Part shown: piece by piece, positions 36,946 to 48,612 of the stretch
Numbering within the stretch: position 1 is the stretch's first letter
How the letters are laid out: each line of letters opens with the position of its first letter
Assembly: GCA_044235645.1 (NCBI GenBank)
Contig: JBIIHQ010000012.1
Location: 1-64,000 of the forward strand
Reading direction: 5' to 3'
DNA: 64,000 bases
From: OMIW01 sp044235645
Lineage (GTDB): Bacteria > Bdellovibrionota_C > UBA2361 > OMIW01
Notes under the pieces: generated by a model
Databases searched by the model: none
What the model saw: the letters and a program-made list of their open reading frames with translations, nothing else
What the model was told of the DNA's origin: nothing
Program-made: the position numbers and the translations under genes

Positions 36946-37452
36946 ATGAGCACAACTCAGATAAAGACTTTGCAAGAGCTCGCGGGCAAGTACCTGACCT
37001 TTGCGGTATCGAAAGAGCGCTATGGTATTGAAATCTTGACCATTCAGGAGATAATTCAGGTACCACAGTTAACCCGAGTTCCGAAGAGTCCCGACCACAC
37101 GAAGGGGGTAATCAACCTCCGAGGAAAAATTATTCCGGTCATCGACTTGAGGGGAAGGTTTGGACTTTCAGAGATCCCTTATAACGAGAGGACCTGTATC
37201 ATCGTGGTACACATGAAACGAGGAGCGACAACCGTTCCGATCGGCCTCGTCGTTGATACCGTCCTCGAGGTGCTCGACTTTGAGCCAAAGGAGATAGAAC
37301 CATCTCCAGCGTATGGAACGAGCTTTGATTCAAGCTCAATTTTGGGTTTGGGACGCAAGGGGAATATCGTCAACATCCTCCTCGACGCGCAGATTTTGCT
37401 CGGAGTTGTGGCCGACCTCGCCCCCGAGGATTCAGGAGAGCTCCCCCACTAA
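36946..37452 (+). CDS. cheW: Chemotaxis coupling protein CheW
   Basis: 168 residues. Typical CheW sequence: GKYLTFAVSKERYGIEILTIQEIIQVPQLTRVPKSPDHTKGVINLRGKIIPVIDLRGRFGL, then IGLVVDTVLEVLDF. It bridges receptors and CheA P5. The N-terminal 10 residues are a short extension. Strong GGGAGATAAGGGG before ATG. It lies 207 bases after the receptor and may share its transcript. Confidence 0.97.
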   Translation: MSTTQIKTLQELAGKYLTFAVSKERYGIEILTIQEIIQVPQLTRVPKSPDHTKGVINLRGKIIPVIDLRGRFGLSEIPYNERTCIIVVHMKRGATTVPIGLVVDTVLEVLDFEPKEIEPSPAYGTSFDSSSILGLGRKGNIVNILLDAQILLGVVADLAPEDSGELPH

Positions 37453-37674
37453 CTCTCACCATCCAGAAAAGTCGCCGCTGCTGGGCGAAGGTAAGAGCTG
37501 CAGTAACGAAGGGTCGGGCACCGATTAAAAAAAGGGGGCAACGGCATCAAGGGCGGCCGCTCACACAGCTGCGAAAAGGTCTGAGCATAAGCAAAACTCT
37601 TGACGGTGGGCCCCTCTCCATGCTCTGGATGACGGTAGCGTAAACGCCTTGGCAACCCTGAGAGCTTGGTCGAC

Positions 37675-38151
37675 TCACCTCTTTTCGACTGGGGCAAGGT
37701 TAGACTCAACAACAAAGCTTCCAAACTCAGTCTTGAAGGGGATCACAACAATTGGAACCTTCGCGAACTGGGCGATTTCTACCCCTTGACCACGAAGCAT
37801 AAAAGGGGTTGCCATGTCGAAAATCAGACCGCGCTCGGACATTTCCGCCTTCGCTCCGCCAGCAATCACATTCGTAAGTTCACCCACAGCGTCGAGGATA
37901 TCATCATCAATAGCGGCGATATCCTCCATAAACATCCTGCTAACGATACCAAGAATGCAGGGCTCATCAAAACTAATCGCCATGTTGCCAGCTACGGCTG
38001 CCCCACCCATCCCTATCACACCAGTCGCCGGGCCGAACGTCTTCTTGTCAGGCTTGAGGAAAGGTTGCCCCGGGGTGGGAACTGTCGATGCCATGGTGCT
38101 GATCGTATTTATGGCCGCATTGATAAATGGGTTGATGTATTCAGCCTTCAT
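37675..38151 (-). CDS. cheX: Chemotaxis phosphatase CheX-like protein, copy 1
   Basis: 158 residues from ATG. CheX/CheC-type fold with the active-site Glu and Asn in AVGELTNVIAGGAKAEM, and the common opening MKAEYINPFINA. It dephosphorylates CheY-P. About 71% identical, without gaps, to the protein at 60447. In both genes an in-frame Val-Ile-Asp precedes the Met and neither ATG has a good ribosome site, so translation could begin slightly upstream (here a TTG at 38166). It converges with cheW. Confidence 0.9.
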   Translation of the reverse strand: MKAEYINPFINAAINTISTMASTVPTPGQPFLKPDKKTFGPATGVIGMGGAAVAGNMAISFDEPCILGIVSRMFMEDIAAIDDDILDAVGELTNVIAGGAKAEMSERGLIFDMATPFMLRGQGVEIAQFAKVPIVVIPFKTEFGSFVVESNLAPVEKR

Positions 38152-38166
38152 GGGGTCGATTACCAA

Positions 38167-38497
38167 AAAGTAGACGAAGTTCCGGTATAATTACGATGAG
38201 TTACTCAACCGCAAACTCGGGATATAATCGCGCACCGAGTTGAGAGGAGGACTCCTGCACCATTATGATGATGATATCAAACGGGTCGAACCGCGCCCAG
38301 AGCATATTCTGTCATCGGCCCCGTTCTTTTAATGCAAACCTCCGTTCCAATGTAAAGCTCTGACTCCATTCAAAAAAATGCTATGCCCACGCGCCCCCTT
38401 TTTTCCTCAAGTATCATCGATTACCTGACGACAAGATTCTAAGTAAGCGAAGGACCTCGTTCTTAAATAGTCAGGTAATTATTCGAATGGGTTTGGT
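38167..38497. other. Divergent region between cheX and cheY
   Basis: No gene seen in 331 bases. Two perfect TATAAT hexamers on the plus strand (38186-38191 and 38223-38228) lack good -35 partners. A 7-bp inverted repeat AACTCGG/CCGAGTT spans 38214-38241 around the second. Confidence 0.5.
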
Positions 38498-38932
38498 ATG
38501 ACCTTTTTGCTGAAAGATAAAAATTACCCTGTGCTCGTGGTCGACGATTTCTCCACGATGCGTCGGATAATCAAAACTGCCCTCAAACAGATGGGCATTG
38601 AAGATATTACTGAGGCCGAAGACGGAAAAATGGCTTTGCAGAAGCTGAAGTTAAAAGACTTCAAGCTGATAATTTCAGATTGGAACATGCCCAACATGAT
38701 GGGTATCGACTTTCTTCGGCGGGTTCGAGCCGATGAAAAGTACAAGCATATTCCATTTCTTATGGTGACAGCTGAAGCTCGAAAGGACAACGTTCTTGAA
38801 GCCGCAAAAGCGGGGGTCAGCAACTACATAACGAAGCCATTTACCGCTGAGGATCTCCAAAAGAAGATAGAGGTAATAATCGTGAAGCAGCAGCAATCGG
38901 CGGCGGCTGCAGCACCCGCAGCCGAATCATAG
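38498..38932 (+). CDS. cheY: Chemotaxis response regulator CheY
   Basis: 144 residues. Single receiver domain: VLVVDDFSTMRRIIKTAL, phospho-acceptor Asp in LIISDWNMPNMMGIDFL, MVTAEA and YITKPFTAEDLQKKI. The FSTMRR and DWNMP signatures are those of true CheY, which binds the flagellar switch when phosphorylated. An Ala-rich tail of about 15 residues is extra. Its phosphatase is presumably the adjacent CheX. Confidence 0.97.
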   Translation: MTFLLKDKNYPVLVVDDFSTMRRIIKTALKQMGIEDITEAEDGKMALQKLKLKDFKLIISDWNMPNMMGIDFLRRVRADEKYKHIPFLMVTAEARKDNVLEAAKAGVSNYITKPFTAEDLQKKIEVIIVKQQQSAAAAAPAAES

Positions 38933-38953
38933 GGCCCCCTCGTCCATCTGCCG

Positions 38954-39799
38954 TTAATCCTTCGTTACCAAGGGTAGGCCCATCGAGACATGAGACCCAG
39001 GCTCGATGAGGGAGGCCAACTCGTGTTCTGGCCAGAGGTGATGCCAAAAAAGAAGGACACTGCTGCCGAGAGTAAAATAGGCGACATCGTCCCCCCTCTT
39101 TACCTTCTTACCGATCGGGAATGATCGGGGCCTGCGATCAGAACCAAAGAGAAACCGGCTTGTTGAGAAGGAGCTATCGTCCGTCAGTCTAATCGAACCT
39201 ACATTGGTTGCTCCTACCATGACCATCAGAGTGCACCTGTCCTCCTGCCGAAACACGAAGATGACTCGTTCATTCCTGCTGAAAAGTTTGTCGATTGTGG
39301 CTAAAGACCAATCGTTTACCGGCCAGAGCGAACCAGGTATGTGAATAATCCGCTCCAGAATCCCATCAACAGGGGCGTGCACCCGATGATAGTCACGGGG
39401 GGAAAGGTAGACATTCCATACCTGAGTTCCGTGAGCGGCCGCGGTGGCCTCCTCGTCCGCAAGAAGTTCTGCGAGAGTGTAGGCGACCCCTTTTATCAAA
39501 AGCTTTCCCCCAGGCGAAGTCTGACCAATCTCTCGCAACGTACCATCGACCGGACAGGTGAGCACGGCGGGCTCGATCTGACGGGCTCCAAGCCGCAATT
39601 TTCGGGAGAAAAAGGCCCCCACCGAGCGATACTCTGAGAGGGGAAGCTCAGCTTCGGATTCATCAATCCCGACAAGCTGAGAGAACGCTCGGAGCACTGG
39701 AGCTCTCAGAACAGGCGGAAGGGGAACATGCGCCAGCGTGCCGCACAACCAGCTCAGCTGTCGTTTCGGGAGTATGGTGGTGATTTGTGAAAAAGACAT
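38954..39799 (-). CDS. psd: Phosphatidylserine decarboxylase proenzyme
   Basis: 281 residues. Psd motifs: FFSRKLRLGARQI, CPVDGTLREIGQ, IKGVAYTLAELL, YLSPRDYHRVHAPVDG, NERV, VGATNVGSI and the self-cleavage site near the C terminus, here LGSS rather than the usual LGST (FTLGSSVLLFW). Cleavage makes the pyruvoyl group on the second part. It converts phosphatidylserine to phosphatidylethanolamine at the inner membrane. No pssA gene is adjacent. Confidence 0.94.
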   Translation of the reverse strand: MSFSQITTILPKRQLSWLCGTLAHVPLPPVLRAPVLRAFSQLVGIDESEAELPLSEYRSVGAFFSRKLRLGARQIEPAVLTCPVDGTLREIGQTSPGGKLLIKGVAYTLAELLADEEATAAAHGTQVWNVYLSPRDYHRVHAPVDGILERIIHIPGSLWPVNDWSLATIDKLFSRNERVIFVFRQEDRCTLMVMVGATNVGSIRLTDDSSFSTSRFLFGSDRRPRSFPIGKKVKRGDDVAYFTLGSSVLLFWHHLWPEHELASLIEPGSHVSMGLPLVTKD

Positions 39800-40095
39800 G
39801 ATGGGTGAAAGGGAATGATGAGAGTACTATGGATAAAGCTCCTGGGAAAAGGTACCGCTTCTCGGACGGGGATGCAAAGGCCCCATCTCTTCGGGGATTT
39901 TCAATGAACAATGACTTACCACCTCTCCTCCCTCGGTTTTTGGTGGAGCATCAAAAAGATGGGGTGCTATACTACCAGGAGTAATCGGGGTAATTCCTCA
40001 GGGAGCCCTCGGAGAATCTTACAGATGATTGGAATAAAATCGGACATGGCTCCGCACCAATCCGTCTGAATATGCCATTCTCGGCAGGAAAAGAA

Positions 40096-41628
40096 ATGCG
40101 TGATCCCCTCTTTGAACGATGGATTTCACTTTCACCCCGGCTGCGAGTGGGGATCGTTATTCTTCTTCTCGGTATGGTCGGTGCGGCCCTTCTGCAACTA
40201 TCAAAACGGTCGCAGTCCTCAGAACAGAGGTCCTCGAGTGCGATGGTCGTCCAGGAGCAGCCTCGTGTTAAATCGGCCCCGAGTGCCGAGGAATCAGCCC
40301 CACAACCCCGACAGAAGACCCCCTCGGCTCTCATTATTGAAGAGGATAGCACTAGTGAGCCCGCCGTGCCTTCAGGAGATTCCTCGACAACATCATCGGG
40401 TAATGCTGCCCCCCCGCCGAGCTTAATGGATGGTGACGGGATTCGCCCAAATGGTCCTGGACCGAGTCTAGCAACCAATCCCATGCCTCAAACGGGTACA
40501 CTCTCTGCCCCCGTAAAGACTGCAGCACATTCGCCATCCGATCCGTCCCCCTCCCCTCAAAGAGGGCAAAACTCGGCTCAATCCCTTCTTGATGAAGTAC
40601 CCCCCGGCAATTCTAAAACTCCAGTGAGGCTTGCTCATTACCGATTCGTTCTCGCCTCTTCAGGCTATGAAAGTAATCCCACCGAGCAGCGCAACATCGA
40701 GAGAATAGCCGCCCTCGAACGACTTACGCAGGTGGCTTGCATGCAGGGCATGTTGCGCTCCCTCTCGTACCGTGGTCAAACCGACCCGGCTTCATCGAAC
40801 AACCCGCTTTGCCAAGCGGCGATTGAAAGACTTCTCGCGCTTAATCCGGGGAGTACCTCTGCTACCTGTGCCCGAGATGGAATTGATTCACCCTCCTGCT
40901 ATTCGGCTGATGCTGATACCACCCTTCAGTCAACCAGCTCATCGGTCTCAAAGCGCGGAACCAAATCGATGACGCCATCAGAGTCAGAAACGCTCAGAGC
41001 TCAATTCTCGTCAAGCTTGCAGATCTACCAACAGGTGGTTCGTACCGCCACCGAAGACAAGAGAGAAAACCTTCGTTCAGAGTTGACAAACTTAGCCGAT
41101 AAGTTGTTGAGAACGGCGTGTACCTCAACACAGATCTCGGTGAGAGAACGTCCCTCAGTCCAAACCCGAGATTTTCGTCAAAAGGAAGATCCGTTCGGCA
41201 TAAACTCCTTTCTCGCAGAACAGGAAAAGGCCCGAGAGTACGAACAGAGAAATGCAAAAAGACCAGGGCGGGGCAATGCAGATGACGACGCGGGTTTCAA
41301 TGCACAGCTCCCCCCTCGTGCCCCATCGAGTCCTGGAGGAGGTCAGAGTGGCATCGACCAACAGGCGGCTAATCAGAAGCAGGGGGAAAAAGACCTGGCA
41401 GCGCCTCGACCTCTTGGTCTCGTGAACATCGTGCCCTCGGAGTGTACCTCCGCGTTGACCGCCGTTCGCTCGTTTGATCCGGCCCTTCCGTTCCTCGCGT
41501 GTGCAGAGAGAGGGATGTATTCTCCCCGGTGTGTTCAGTCCCTCCGCGCTCTGCGTTCTCAGAAAAAGGGCCTGAGAGCGGGCGGTGTAGCTTCGGAGGA
41601 AGAAAATGAGGCTTTTTCAACATTTTGA
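40096..41628 (+). CDS. Hypothetical membrane-anchored Ser/Pro-rich protein with Cys-containing segments
   Basis: 510 residues from ATG at 40096 (AGGA 8 bases upstream; an earlier ATG at 40072 has no site). One hydrophobic helix near residues 16-36 (VGIVILLLGMVGAALLQL) anchors it, probably with the rest outside the cytoplasm. Residues 40-190 are Ser/Pro/Gln-rich and disordered. The folded-looking parts carry Cys in pairs (QVACMQGML, NPLCQA, ATCARDGIDSPSC; then PSECTSAL, FLACAERGMYSPRCVQSL), and the two segments resemble each other. I do not recognise a family. It stands alone between psd and glmM. Confidence 0.65.
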   Translation: MRDPLFERWISLSPRLRVGIVILLLGMVGAALLQLSKRSQSSEQRSSSAMVVQEQPRVKSAPSAEESAPQPRQKTPSALIIEEDSTSEPAVPSGDSSTTSSGNAAPPPSLMDGDGIRPNGPGPSLATNPMPQTGTLSAPVKTAAHSPSDPSPSPQRGQNSAQSLLDEVPPGNSKTPVRLAHYRFVLASSGYESNPTEQRNIERIAALERLTQVACMQGMLRSLSYRGQTDPASSNNPLCQAAIERLLALNPGSTSATCARDGIDSPSCYSADADTTLQSTSSSVSKRGTKSMTPSESETLRAQFSSSLQIYQQVVRTATEDKRENLRSELTNLADKLLRTACTSTQISVRERPSVQTRDFRQKEDPFGINSFLAEQEKAREYEQRNAKRPGRGNADDDAGFNAQLPPRAPSSPGGGQSGIDQQAANQKQGEKDLAAPRPLGLVNIVPSECTSALTAVRSFDPALPFLACAERGMYSPRCVQSLRALRSQKKGLRAGGVASEEENEAFSTF

Positions 41629-41670
41629 TGAGTATCGCCCCGTAGGCGAAACGGTCCAACCGAAAAGATC

Positions 41671-43041
41671 CTACACGACACCCAGCTCTCGCTCGATAAC
41701 CGCCGCAATATCAGTCGTGTGCTTTTTGCACTGATCCTCCGATTCGGCTTCCACCATCACCCGGATCTTATTCTCGGTTCCTGAATATCGAACGAGGAGA
41801 CGACCTCTTCCCGATAACTCTTCCTCTTTTGATCTGATGACCGATACAAGCGGGGGTACCGATTCAATCGGGATTCGCTGCGCTACCGGGATATTAACGA
41901 GTCGCTGCGGAAATCTCTGGTAATCAGCAAGCAACTCTGACAGGGGCTTCCCTCGACGAACCATAATTGAGAGCACTTTAAGCGCGGTGAAGATGCCATC
42001 CCCTGTGGTTGAATGAGCTCCAAAGATGGTGTGCCCCGACTGCTCTCCCCCAAGCTCAGATCCCGTTCTCAGCATCTCTTCCAAGACATACCGATCCCCG
42101 ACCTGAGTACGAACTAATTCTATCCCCCTCGCGGAAAGAAAGCGCTCAAGCCCGACATTCGACATCACCGTTGCGATAACTTTGTTGCTCGGAAGAAGTC
42201 CTCTTTCCTTCAGATCGGCGGCGCACAAAGCCAACACCATGTCTCCATCAACAACAGAACCCCGCTCATCGACGAGGATACACCGATCCGCATCACCATC
42301 AAGCGATATACCAAGTGCGAGACTATTCTCGAGCACCAGACTCTTCACGACGTCGGGGTAGAGGCTTCCAAAACCCGCATTGATATTTTTCCCGTTAGGG
42401 GCGGTGCCCCGGGATATCACCTCAGCACCCAATTCAGTGAGTGCTTGCGGTGCCACCGTATATCCCGCTCCATGCGCCGCATCGAGGCCAACCCGCAGCC
42501 CCTCGAAGCTCATCTCTCGCGGAAACGCCCCCTTGAGGAATACTGTGTAACGACCGACGGCATCGGGAATTCGAGTGGCCTTGCCGAGTTTACACGGCTC
42601 AGCGTTTTCTCCGAGCTCGTGCGGAGCGTCGAGGAGCGCCTCTATCTCACGCTCAACCTCATCGGGCAGTTTGTAGCCATCTGCAGCAAATATCTTGATG
42701 CCGTTATCTGAGAAGGGATTGTGCGATGCACTCACCATGATACCCGCATCCGCTCGCATACTTCTCGTCAGATAAGCAACTCCCGGGGTCGGTAGAGGCC
42801 CAACGAGCATGACCTCTCCCCCCATCGCCGTTATACCGGAGGTCAACGCAGTTTCAATCATGTACCCTGAGATGCGGGTATCCTTCCCGACGAGGATTCG
42901 GTGGCGACCTGCCCTCTTCATGAATATCTTCGCAATCGCCTTTCCGAGAAGCACAAGCATCTCGGGATTAAGAGGAGCTACCCCTGCGATACCCCGGATA
43001 CCATCAGTGCCAAAATACTTCCGCTCGTGCGCGTTGTTCAT
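41671..43041 (-). CDS. glmM: Phosphoglucosamine mutase
   Basis: 456 residues. YFGTDGIRG at the N terminus, the phosphoserine loop GIMVSASHNPFSDNGIK, metal loop LDGDADRCILVD, GGEQSGH and the phosphate-binding RYSGTENKIRV. It makes glucosamine-1-phosphate from glucosamine-6-phosphate for peptidoglycan and LPS. ATG with GGAGGT. It is last of the tilS-ftsH-cdaA-ybbR-glmM run; the cdaA-ybbR-glmM linkage is widely conserved in bacteria. Confidence 0.97.
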   Translation of the reverse strand: MNNAHERKYFGTDGIRGIAGVAPLNPEMLVLLGKAIAKIFMKRAGRHRILVGKDTRISGYMIETALTSGITAMGGEVMLVGPLPTPGVAYLTRSMRADAGIMVSASHNPFSDNGIKIFAADGYKLPDEVEREIEALLDAPHELGENAEPCKLGKATRIPDAVGRYTVFLKGAFPREMSFEGLRVGLDAAHGAGYTVAPQALTELGAEVISRGTAPNGKNINAGFGSLYPDVVKSLVLENSLALGISLDGDADRCILVDERGSVVDGDMVLALCAADLKERGLLPSNKVIATVMSNVGLERFLSARGIELVRTQVGDRYVLEEMLRTGSELGGEQSGHTIFGAHSTTGDGIFTALKVLSIMVRRGKPLSELLADYQRFPQRLVNIPVAQRIPIESVPPLVSVIRSKEEELSGRGRLLVRYSGTENKIRVMVEAESEDQCKKHTTDIAAVIERELGVV

Positions 43042-43136
43042 ACTACCTCCGATACCACGGGCTGAACTACCTCACCCCATCCCGCTCCTTGAATACACCA
43101 AAAACCGATCAAATGTCATCGTCAGTCGTTTTCCTG

Positions 43137-44072
43137 TCACCTGAGGGGCAAAATGGTCTTACGAACTTTTCCCGCACCCTCTCTGACTTGAACCGTCGCC
43201 GGCTCGATCAAATCAACACCCACCCCCTCTGGGAGATCGACACCAACCGGAACAGAGGCTCCGGGCCGTTCCGATTCCGAAAGTCGCACATACGGGACAA
43301 CATCCCCGTCGGAAAGCCCTTCCACCAGAGGGCGGGGACCTGTCACAACCACCCGGACGTGCGATGGGTTCACCGTTCTGCCCCCCCCGCCCGCGAGCCG
43401 GATCTCTATCCCCCTTCGTCGAAAGGTCTTCCGAACAGGCACAGGAGAAACAGCAACAACAACCGTAACCTCATCAGCTGAAAGTATCATGCTGCTCGCG
43501 GGTTTGCGAATTGGAAGCTCTTTTTTGGTGGTACTGTCAAAGGCACGAATATCAATTGGATACGTTTCAAGTTGGCGAAGCTCACGAACGAGTTCGTAGG
43601 GGCCTTCAACGACAACAGCCTCCGGCTGCCATGAAATACTGTCGAGTCGGTACGCTTCGTCAATACGCCCTAATCGGGGCACCTCGACCGGCACCACCTT
43701 GGTGGCCTTCTTATCAAATCGAAGCTCAACTTCAGCGGGATCAACACTCGCAATCGAGAGGCCAGAGGGAAGAGATAGCTCTGATGACGCAACAGGAACG
43801 ACATACCGGTTCGGAGCATCTTTGGGAACCGCGACCCGAATCGCTTTTAGGCCATCAAGGCCCGAGTTAAGCAAAAATGAGGGCCCGCGTACCCGAACCG
43901 AGACCTGAGTAACACTCTGCGAAAGGAGAAGCGTGTCGTCAGGGACATTACGCACCTCGACCGGAAGAGTAACCGTCAAAGAGCTCATATCGGTATTAAC
44001 GACAAACCAAAGAGCAATAGCAGCTGCCAATGATATGACCTTCAAAAAAGCGAGCGAGCGGAAAAACCTCAT
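43137..44072 (-). CDS. ybbR: YbbR-domain protein (CdaA regulator CdaR-like)
   Basis: 311 residues. An N-terminal hydrophobic helix (VISLAAAIALWFVVN) is followed by repeated YbbR units, each with a PVEVRN or VEVPRLG-type strand and a VRVRGP or VVVEGP turn (near residues 30, 115 and 200). These repeats lie outside the cytoplasm. In Firmicutes CdaR binds and tunes CdaA. Start overlaps the cdaA stop as ATGA. Slightly short of the four-repeat forms. Confidence 0.9.
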   Translation of the reverse strand: MRFFRSLAFLKVISLAAAIALWFVVNTDMSSLTVTLPVEVRNVPDDTLLLSQSVTQVSVRVRGPSFLLNSGLDGLKAIRVAVPKDAPNRYVVPVASSELSLPSGLSIASVDPAEVELRFDKKATKVVPVEVPRLGRIDEAYRLDSISWQPEAVVVEGPYELVRELRQLETYPIDIRAFDSTTKKELPIRKPASSMILSADEVTVVVAVSPVPVRKTFRRRGIEIRLAGGGGRTVNPSHVRVVVTGPRPLVEGLSDGDVVPYVRLSESERPGASVPVGVDLPEGVGVDLIEPATVQVREGAGKVRKTILPLR

Positions 44073-44893
44073 GACACCTGGTGCGACCTCCTCAGAAATA
44101 TCTCAGAATTCCGCTCCTTTTCCCCGTTTAGGTGAGTGGTAAGAACATTTTTCAGCGCTGGGGCATCGAGATTGCGGACAATTCTCCCCTCACAAACAAC
44201 TGAAACCGCCCCTGACTCTTCAGAGACAACCACTATAACTGCGTCACTCCGTTCAGATATACCAACCGCAGCCCGATGGCGGGTGCCCAGATTAGGATCA
44301 AGATCCGGATTAGATGTGAGGGGAAGCACACACCCCGCTGCTTTGATACGCCCCTGATGTATTACCACCGCTCCGTCGTGAAGAGGACTATCTTTGATAA
44401 AAAGAGCACTGAGCAGCTTTCTACTGACAATGGCATCGAGAACAACAGCATCCTCAACGAGATCATCAAGACCAATCGTGCGTTGAATGACGATAAGCGC
44501 CCCCGTGCGACTCTTTGAGAATTTACTGCAGACAACCGCGAGATCATCAAGCAGCTGATCTGGTCCGGCATTCACCTCACCCGCAAATATCTGTTGCAGC
44601 CCCACCTTAGTGAGAGCGCGACGAATCTCATCCTGGAAGAGGATAACCGCCACGATGATAATCGCATCGAGGAATCGACCCAGTACCCACGCCAGGGTTA
44701 GGATGTGGAGATGAGTTGCCAACAGATGAACGGCGACGACGACGATCAGCCCCCATAACATCGGGACCGCTCTCGTCCCCCGAATGATAAGGAGCCCTCG
44801 ATAAAGAAGCGCCGCCACCAAAAGAATATCGATGACCGAGCGGATAATGATCTCCCATTCTCCAATTTGTAGGGGAACCATATCCAGACCCAC
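44069..44893 (-). CDS. cdaA: Diadenylate cyclase CdaA (c-di-AMP synthase)
   Basis: 274 residues. Three N-terminal hydrophobic helices, then the DAC domain with SPLHDGAVVIHQGRI (DGA) and LGTRHRAAVGISERSDAVIVVVSEE (GTRHR). It condenses two ATP into c-di-AMP. Start is GTG at 44893 or ATG at 44881; neither has a clear ribosome site. c-di-AMP governs potassium and wall homeostasis; the ybbR and glmM neighbours are the classic context. Confidence 0.95.
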   Translation of the reverse strand: MGLDMVPLQIGEWEIIIRSVIDILLVAALLYRGLLIIRGTRAVPMLWGLIVVVAVHLLATHLHILTLAWVLGRFLDAIIIVAVILFQDEIRRALTKVGLQQIFAGEVNAGPDQLLDDLAVVCSKFSKSRTGALIVIQRTIGLDDLVEDAVVLDAIVSRKLLSALFIKDSPLHDGAVVIHQGRIKAAGCVLPLTSNPDLDPNLGTRHRAAVGISERSDAVIVVVSEESGAVSVVCEGRIVRNLDAPALKNVLTTHLNGEKERNSEIFLRRSHQVS

Positions 44894-44930
44894 ATAGCCA
44901 GTGTATGAATACCTTCAAAGCGGAAAACAG

Positions 44931-46805
<1,875 letters not shown>

Positions 46806-47016
46806 GCTCTTCCTCCTTACAAGTCACAGCTCGCGAATCGACCTCCGCGATAGCTCCTCATAGTGACCCAATCCCCCAGTAACCCGCAACGGAATCCGGA
46901 AAAATAGAGCCTCAGTAAGTACATGCCCCCTCAGAGGGAGCACCTTTATCCTCAAGGTAGGATGCGCAAACCTGAGTCTTGACGCGCAGGGATTCCATGG
47001 ATAAACCAAAACGCCG

Positions 47017-48111
47017 TTAGCGTCGAGCGATCCGAATGAGGCCGCCCTGGTAGCGAACAATGGCAATCCCTCCCGCGCATTGAAATTCACGACGACTCCC
47101 GAGAAGGAACCGTACAAAGCGAGCACCGTGACGGGGGCCCAAGGGATAGCCAACGAGCGATAAGAGGGCAAGCGATGCAATCCGCCATTGAAGAGCGGAG
47201 GGAGCGTCTGAGACGAGGGCTCGAAGTTCTCGCGTCCAGGAGCTCCCCCCCGGCTCCATCCGGTCCAGCGGCACCAACCGATCTGCTGAGAGCGACCAGA
47301 GGAATTGAGCATCTTCCGAGAGTCGGCTCGATTGTTCGGCGAGGGCGTCGACCGTGACTCCGAACTCCTGTGAGAGGTAGGGAATTAAAAGGTGGCGCAC
47401 TCGATTTCGAGTGTAGGTCACTTCAGTATTTGTAGGATCCTCGCGCCAGGGTACTACCCACTCGGTCGCTGCCGCCACTAAGGTCTCTTTGGGTACCGTG
47501 AGGAATGGCCGCCGAATTGGCGGTGGGCAGAGACGACCCTCGCCACCTTCGTGTTCGGGCCCATTTACCTCGCGATTCATAATAAAACGGGAGAGAACGG
47601 TCTCCACGAGGTCGTTACGATGGTGGGCTGTAACGACAAACTCGAGGCTCCGTTGAGCGGCCACCTCGCCAAAAAAACGGTACCGCTCGTGACGCCACCA
47701 CGCTTCCCTATTCATTCCCGTGGGAACCAAGGCAAGACGACGCAGGTGGCACTCACGAACCCCCAGCTGAGCGCAGAGCGCTTCGACAAACAAAGCATCA
47801 TCGCCACTACCCGCTCGGGCAGCATGATCGACGTGCGCTGCCTCGATGTAGTATGCTCGCGCGGTGGCGAGGCGGACGAGACCAGCAAGCAGACAGACGC
47901 TGTCTACTCCACCGGAGACGGCGACGAGGAGCCGTGAACCTCTCGGAATGTTGTGCAGAATAGCTTGAAGAGTTGTTTTTGATGCGGGAGATTGTGCAGG
48001 GTAAGACTCCGATCTTTGGGATCGATGAGAAGGCGCCCCAGCACCCTTGGGGCGGGTGCCCGCCCGAGCGCGTCTCGCATTCCGGTCCCCTGTTCTTTTA
48101 CCCCCCTCCAC
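47017..48111 (-). CDS. tilS: tRNA(Ile)-lysidine synthetase
   Basis: 364 residues from GTG. The PP-loop is LLVAVSGGVDSVCLLAGL (about 60-77); then AAHVDHAAR, TAHHRNDLVETVLSRFI and ATEWVVPWREDPTN...TRNRVRHLLIPYL are TilS-specific. It makes lysidine at position 34 of tRNA-Ile so that AUA is read as Ile. The C-terminal domain is short compared with E. coli TilS (432). The basic first 50 residues suggest that translation may start later. Confidence 0.93.
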   Translation of the reverse strand: MEGGKRTGDRNARRARAGTRPKGAGAPSHRSQRSESYPAQSPASKTTLQAILHNIPRGSRLLVAVSGGVDSVCLLAGLVRLATARAYYIEAAHVDHAARAGSGDDALFVEALCAQLGVRECHLRRLALVPTGMNREAWWRHERYRFFGEVAAQRSLEFVVTAHHRNDLVETVLSRFIMNREVNGPEHEGGEGRLCPPPIRRPFLTVPKETLVAAATEWVVPWREDPTNTEVTYTRNRVRHLLIPYLSQEFGVTVDALAEQSSRLSEDAQFLWSLSADRLVPLDRMEPGGSSWTRELRALVSDAPSALQWRIASLALLSLVGYPLGPRHGARFVRFLLGSRREFQCAGGIAIVRYQGGLIRIARR

Positions 48112-48204
48112 GAAATGCCCCGACGTACTGACCTTGATCTTTTACCGACTTCGCTCTCCCACTGACGTTGCTCGGACCCACCCCGTGTCCCCCAGTCGGA
48201 GCTT

Positions 48205-48612
48205 CTAAGACTTCATATTATCAATGCTATACCTTCCACCCCCACTAAACATCAGGGCGACGGCCCCGGCCAAAAGGATGATATCCTTATTAAAGAGTCG
48301 GGGGTCGTTTGGAAAAAACCCGAGCGCGATCACGAACGACAGAATCATGAGCGATGCGACGATCGACATGAGGACTGTCCAGAATCCTACCAAGAGAAGA
48401 AATCCGACAATGATTTCAGTATATGGAAGTCCCGTCCCGTACAAAATCGCCATCTGGCGCGGGAGAATACCAAATTCGACGACGTGCTTGATGAATACCC
48501 CCATGTTATCGAGCTTCATCAAGCCCGCCATGATAAAATATGCACCGAGAGCTACCCGAAAAATCGTCGGCCCCCACGCAGTGTCACCGACCGGTTTTTT
48601 GAAATCGATCAT
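48205..48612 (-). CDS. DoxX-family membrane protein
   Basis: 135 residues from ATG at 48612 (GAGAGGAG upstream); the frame extends to 48705. Four hydrophobic helices with GPTIFRVALGAYFIMAGLMKLDN, TGLPYTEIIVGFLLLVGF and LMILSFVIALGFF match DoxX. Such proteins are linked to quinone or thiol redox but are poorly defined here. Confidence 0.82.
   Translation of the reverse strand: MIDFKKPVGDTAWGPTIFRVALGAYFIMAGLMKLDNMGVFIKHVVEFGILPRQMAILYGTGLPYTEIIVGFLLLVGFWTVLMSIVASLMILSFVIALGFFPNDPRLFNKDIILLAGAVALMFSGGGRYSIDNMKS

Noticed and set aside
37666..38190. 174-residue plus-strand frame opposite cheX
   Set aside because: It is the antisense shadow of a clearly conserved cheX gene that has a 71% identical paralog.
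38312..38319. GCCGATGA on the minus strand upstream of cheX
   Set aside because: The position where the -35 box should be reads GTTTGCAT, which does not fit; the leader would also be about 140 bases.
46824..47312. 162-residue minus-strand frame between ftsH and tilS
   Set aside because: Most of it lies inside tilS in another frame; the unique part has no family features.
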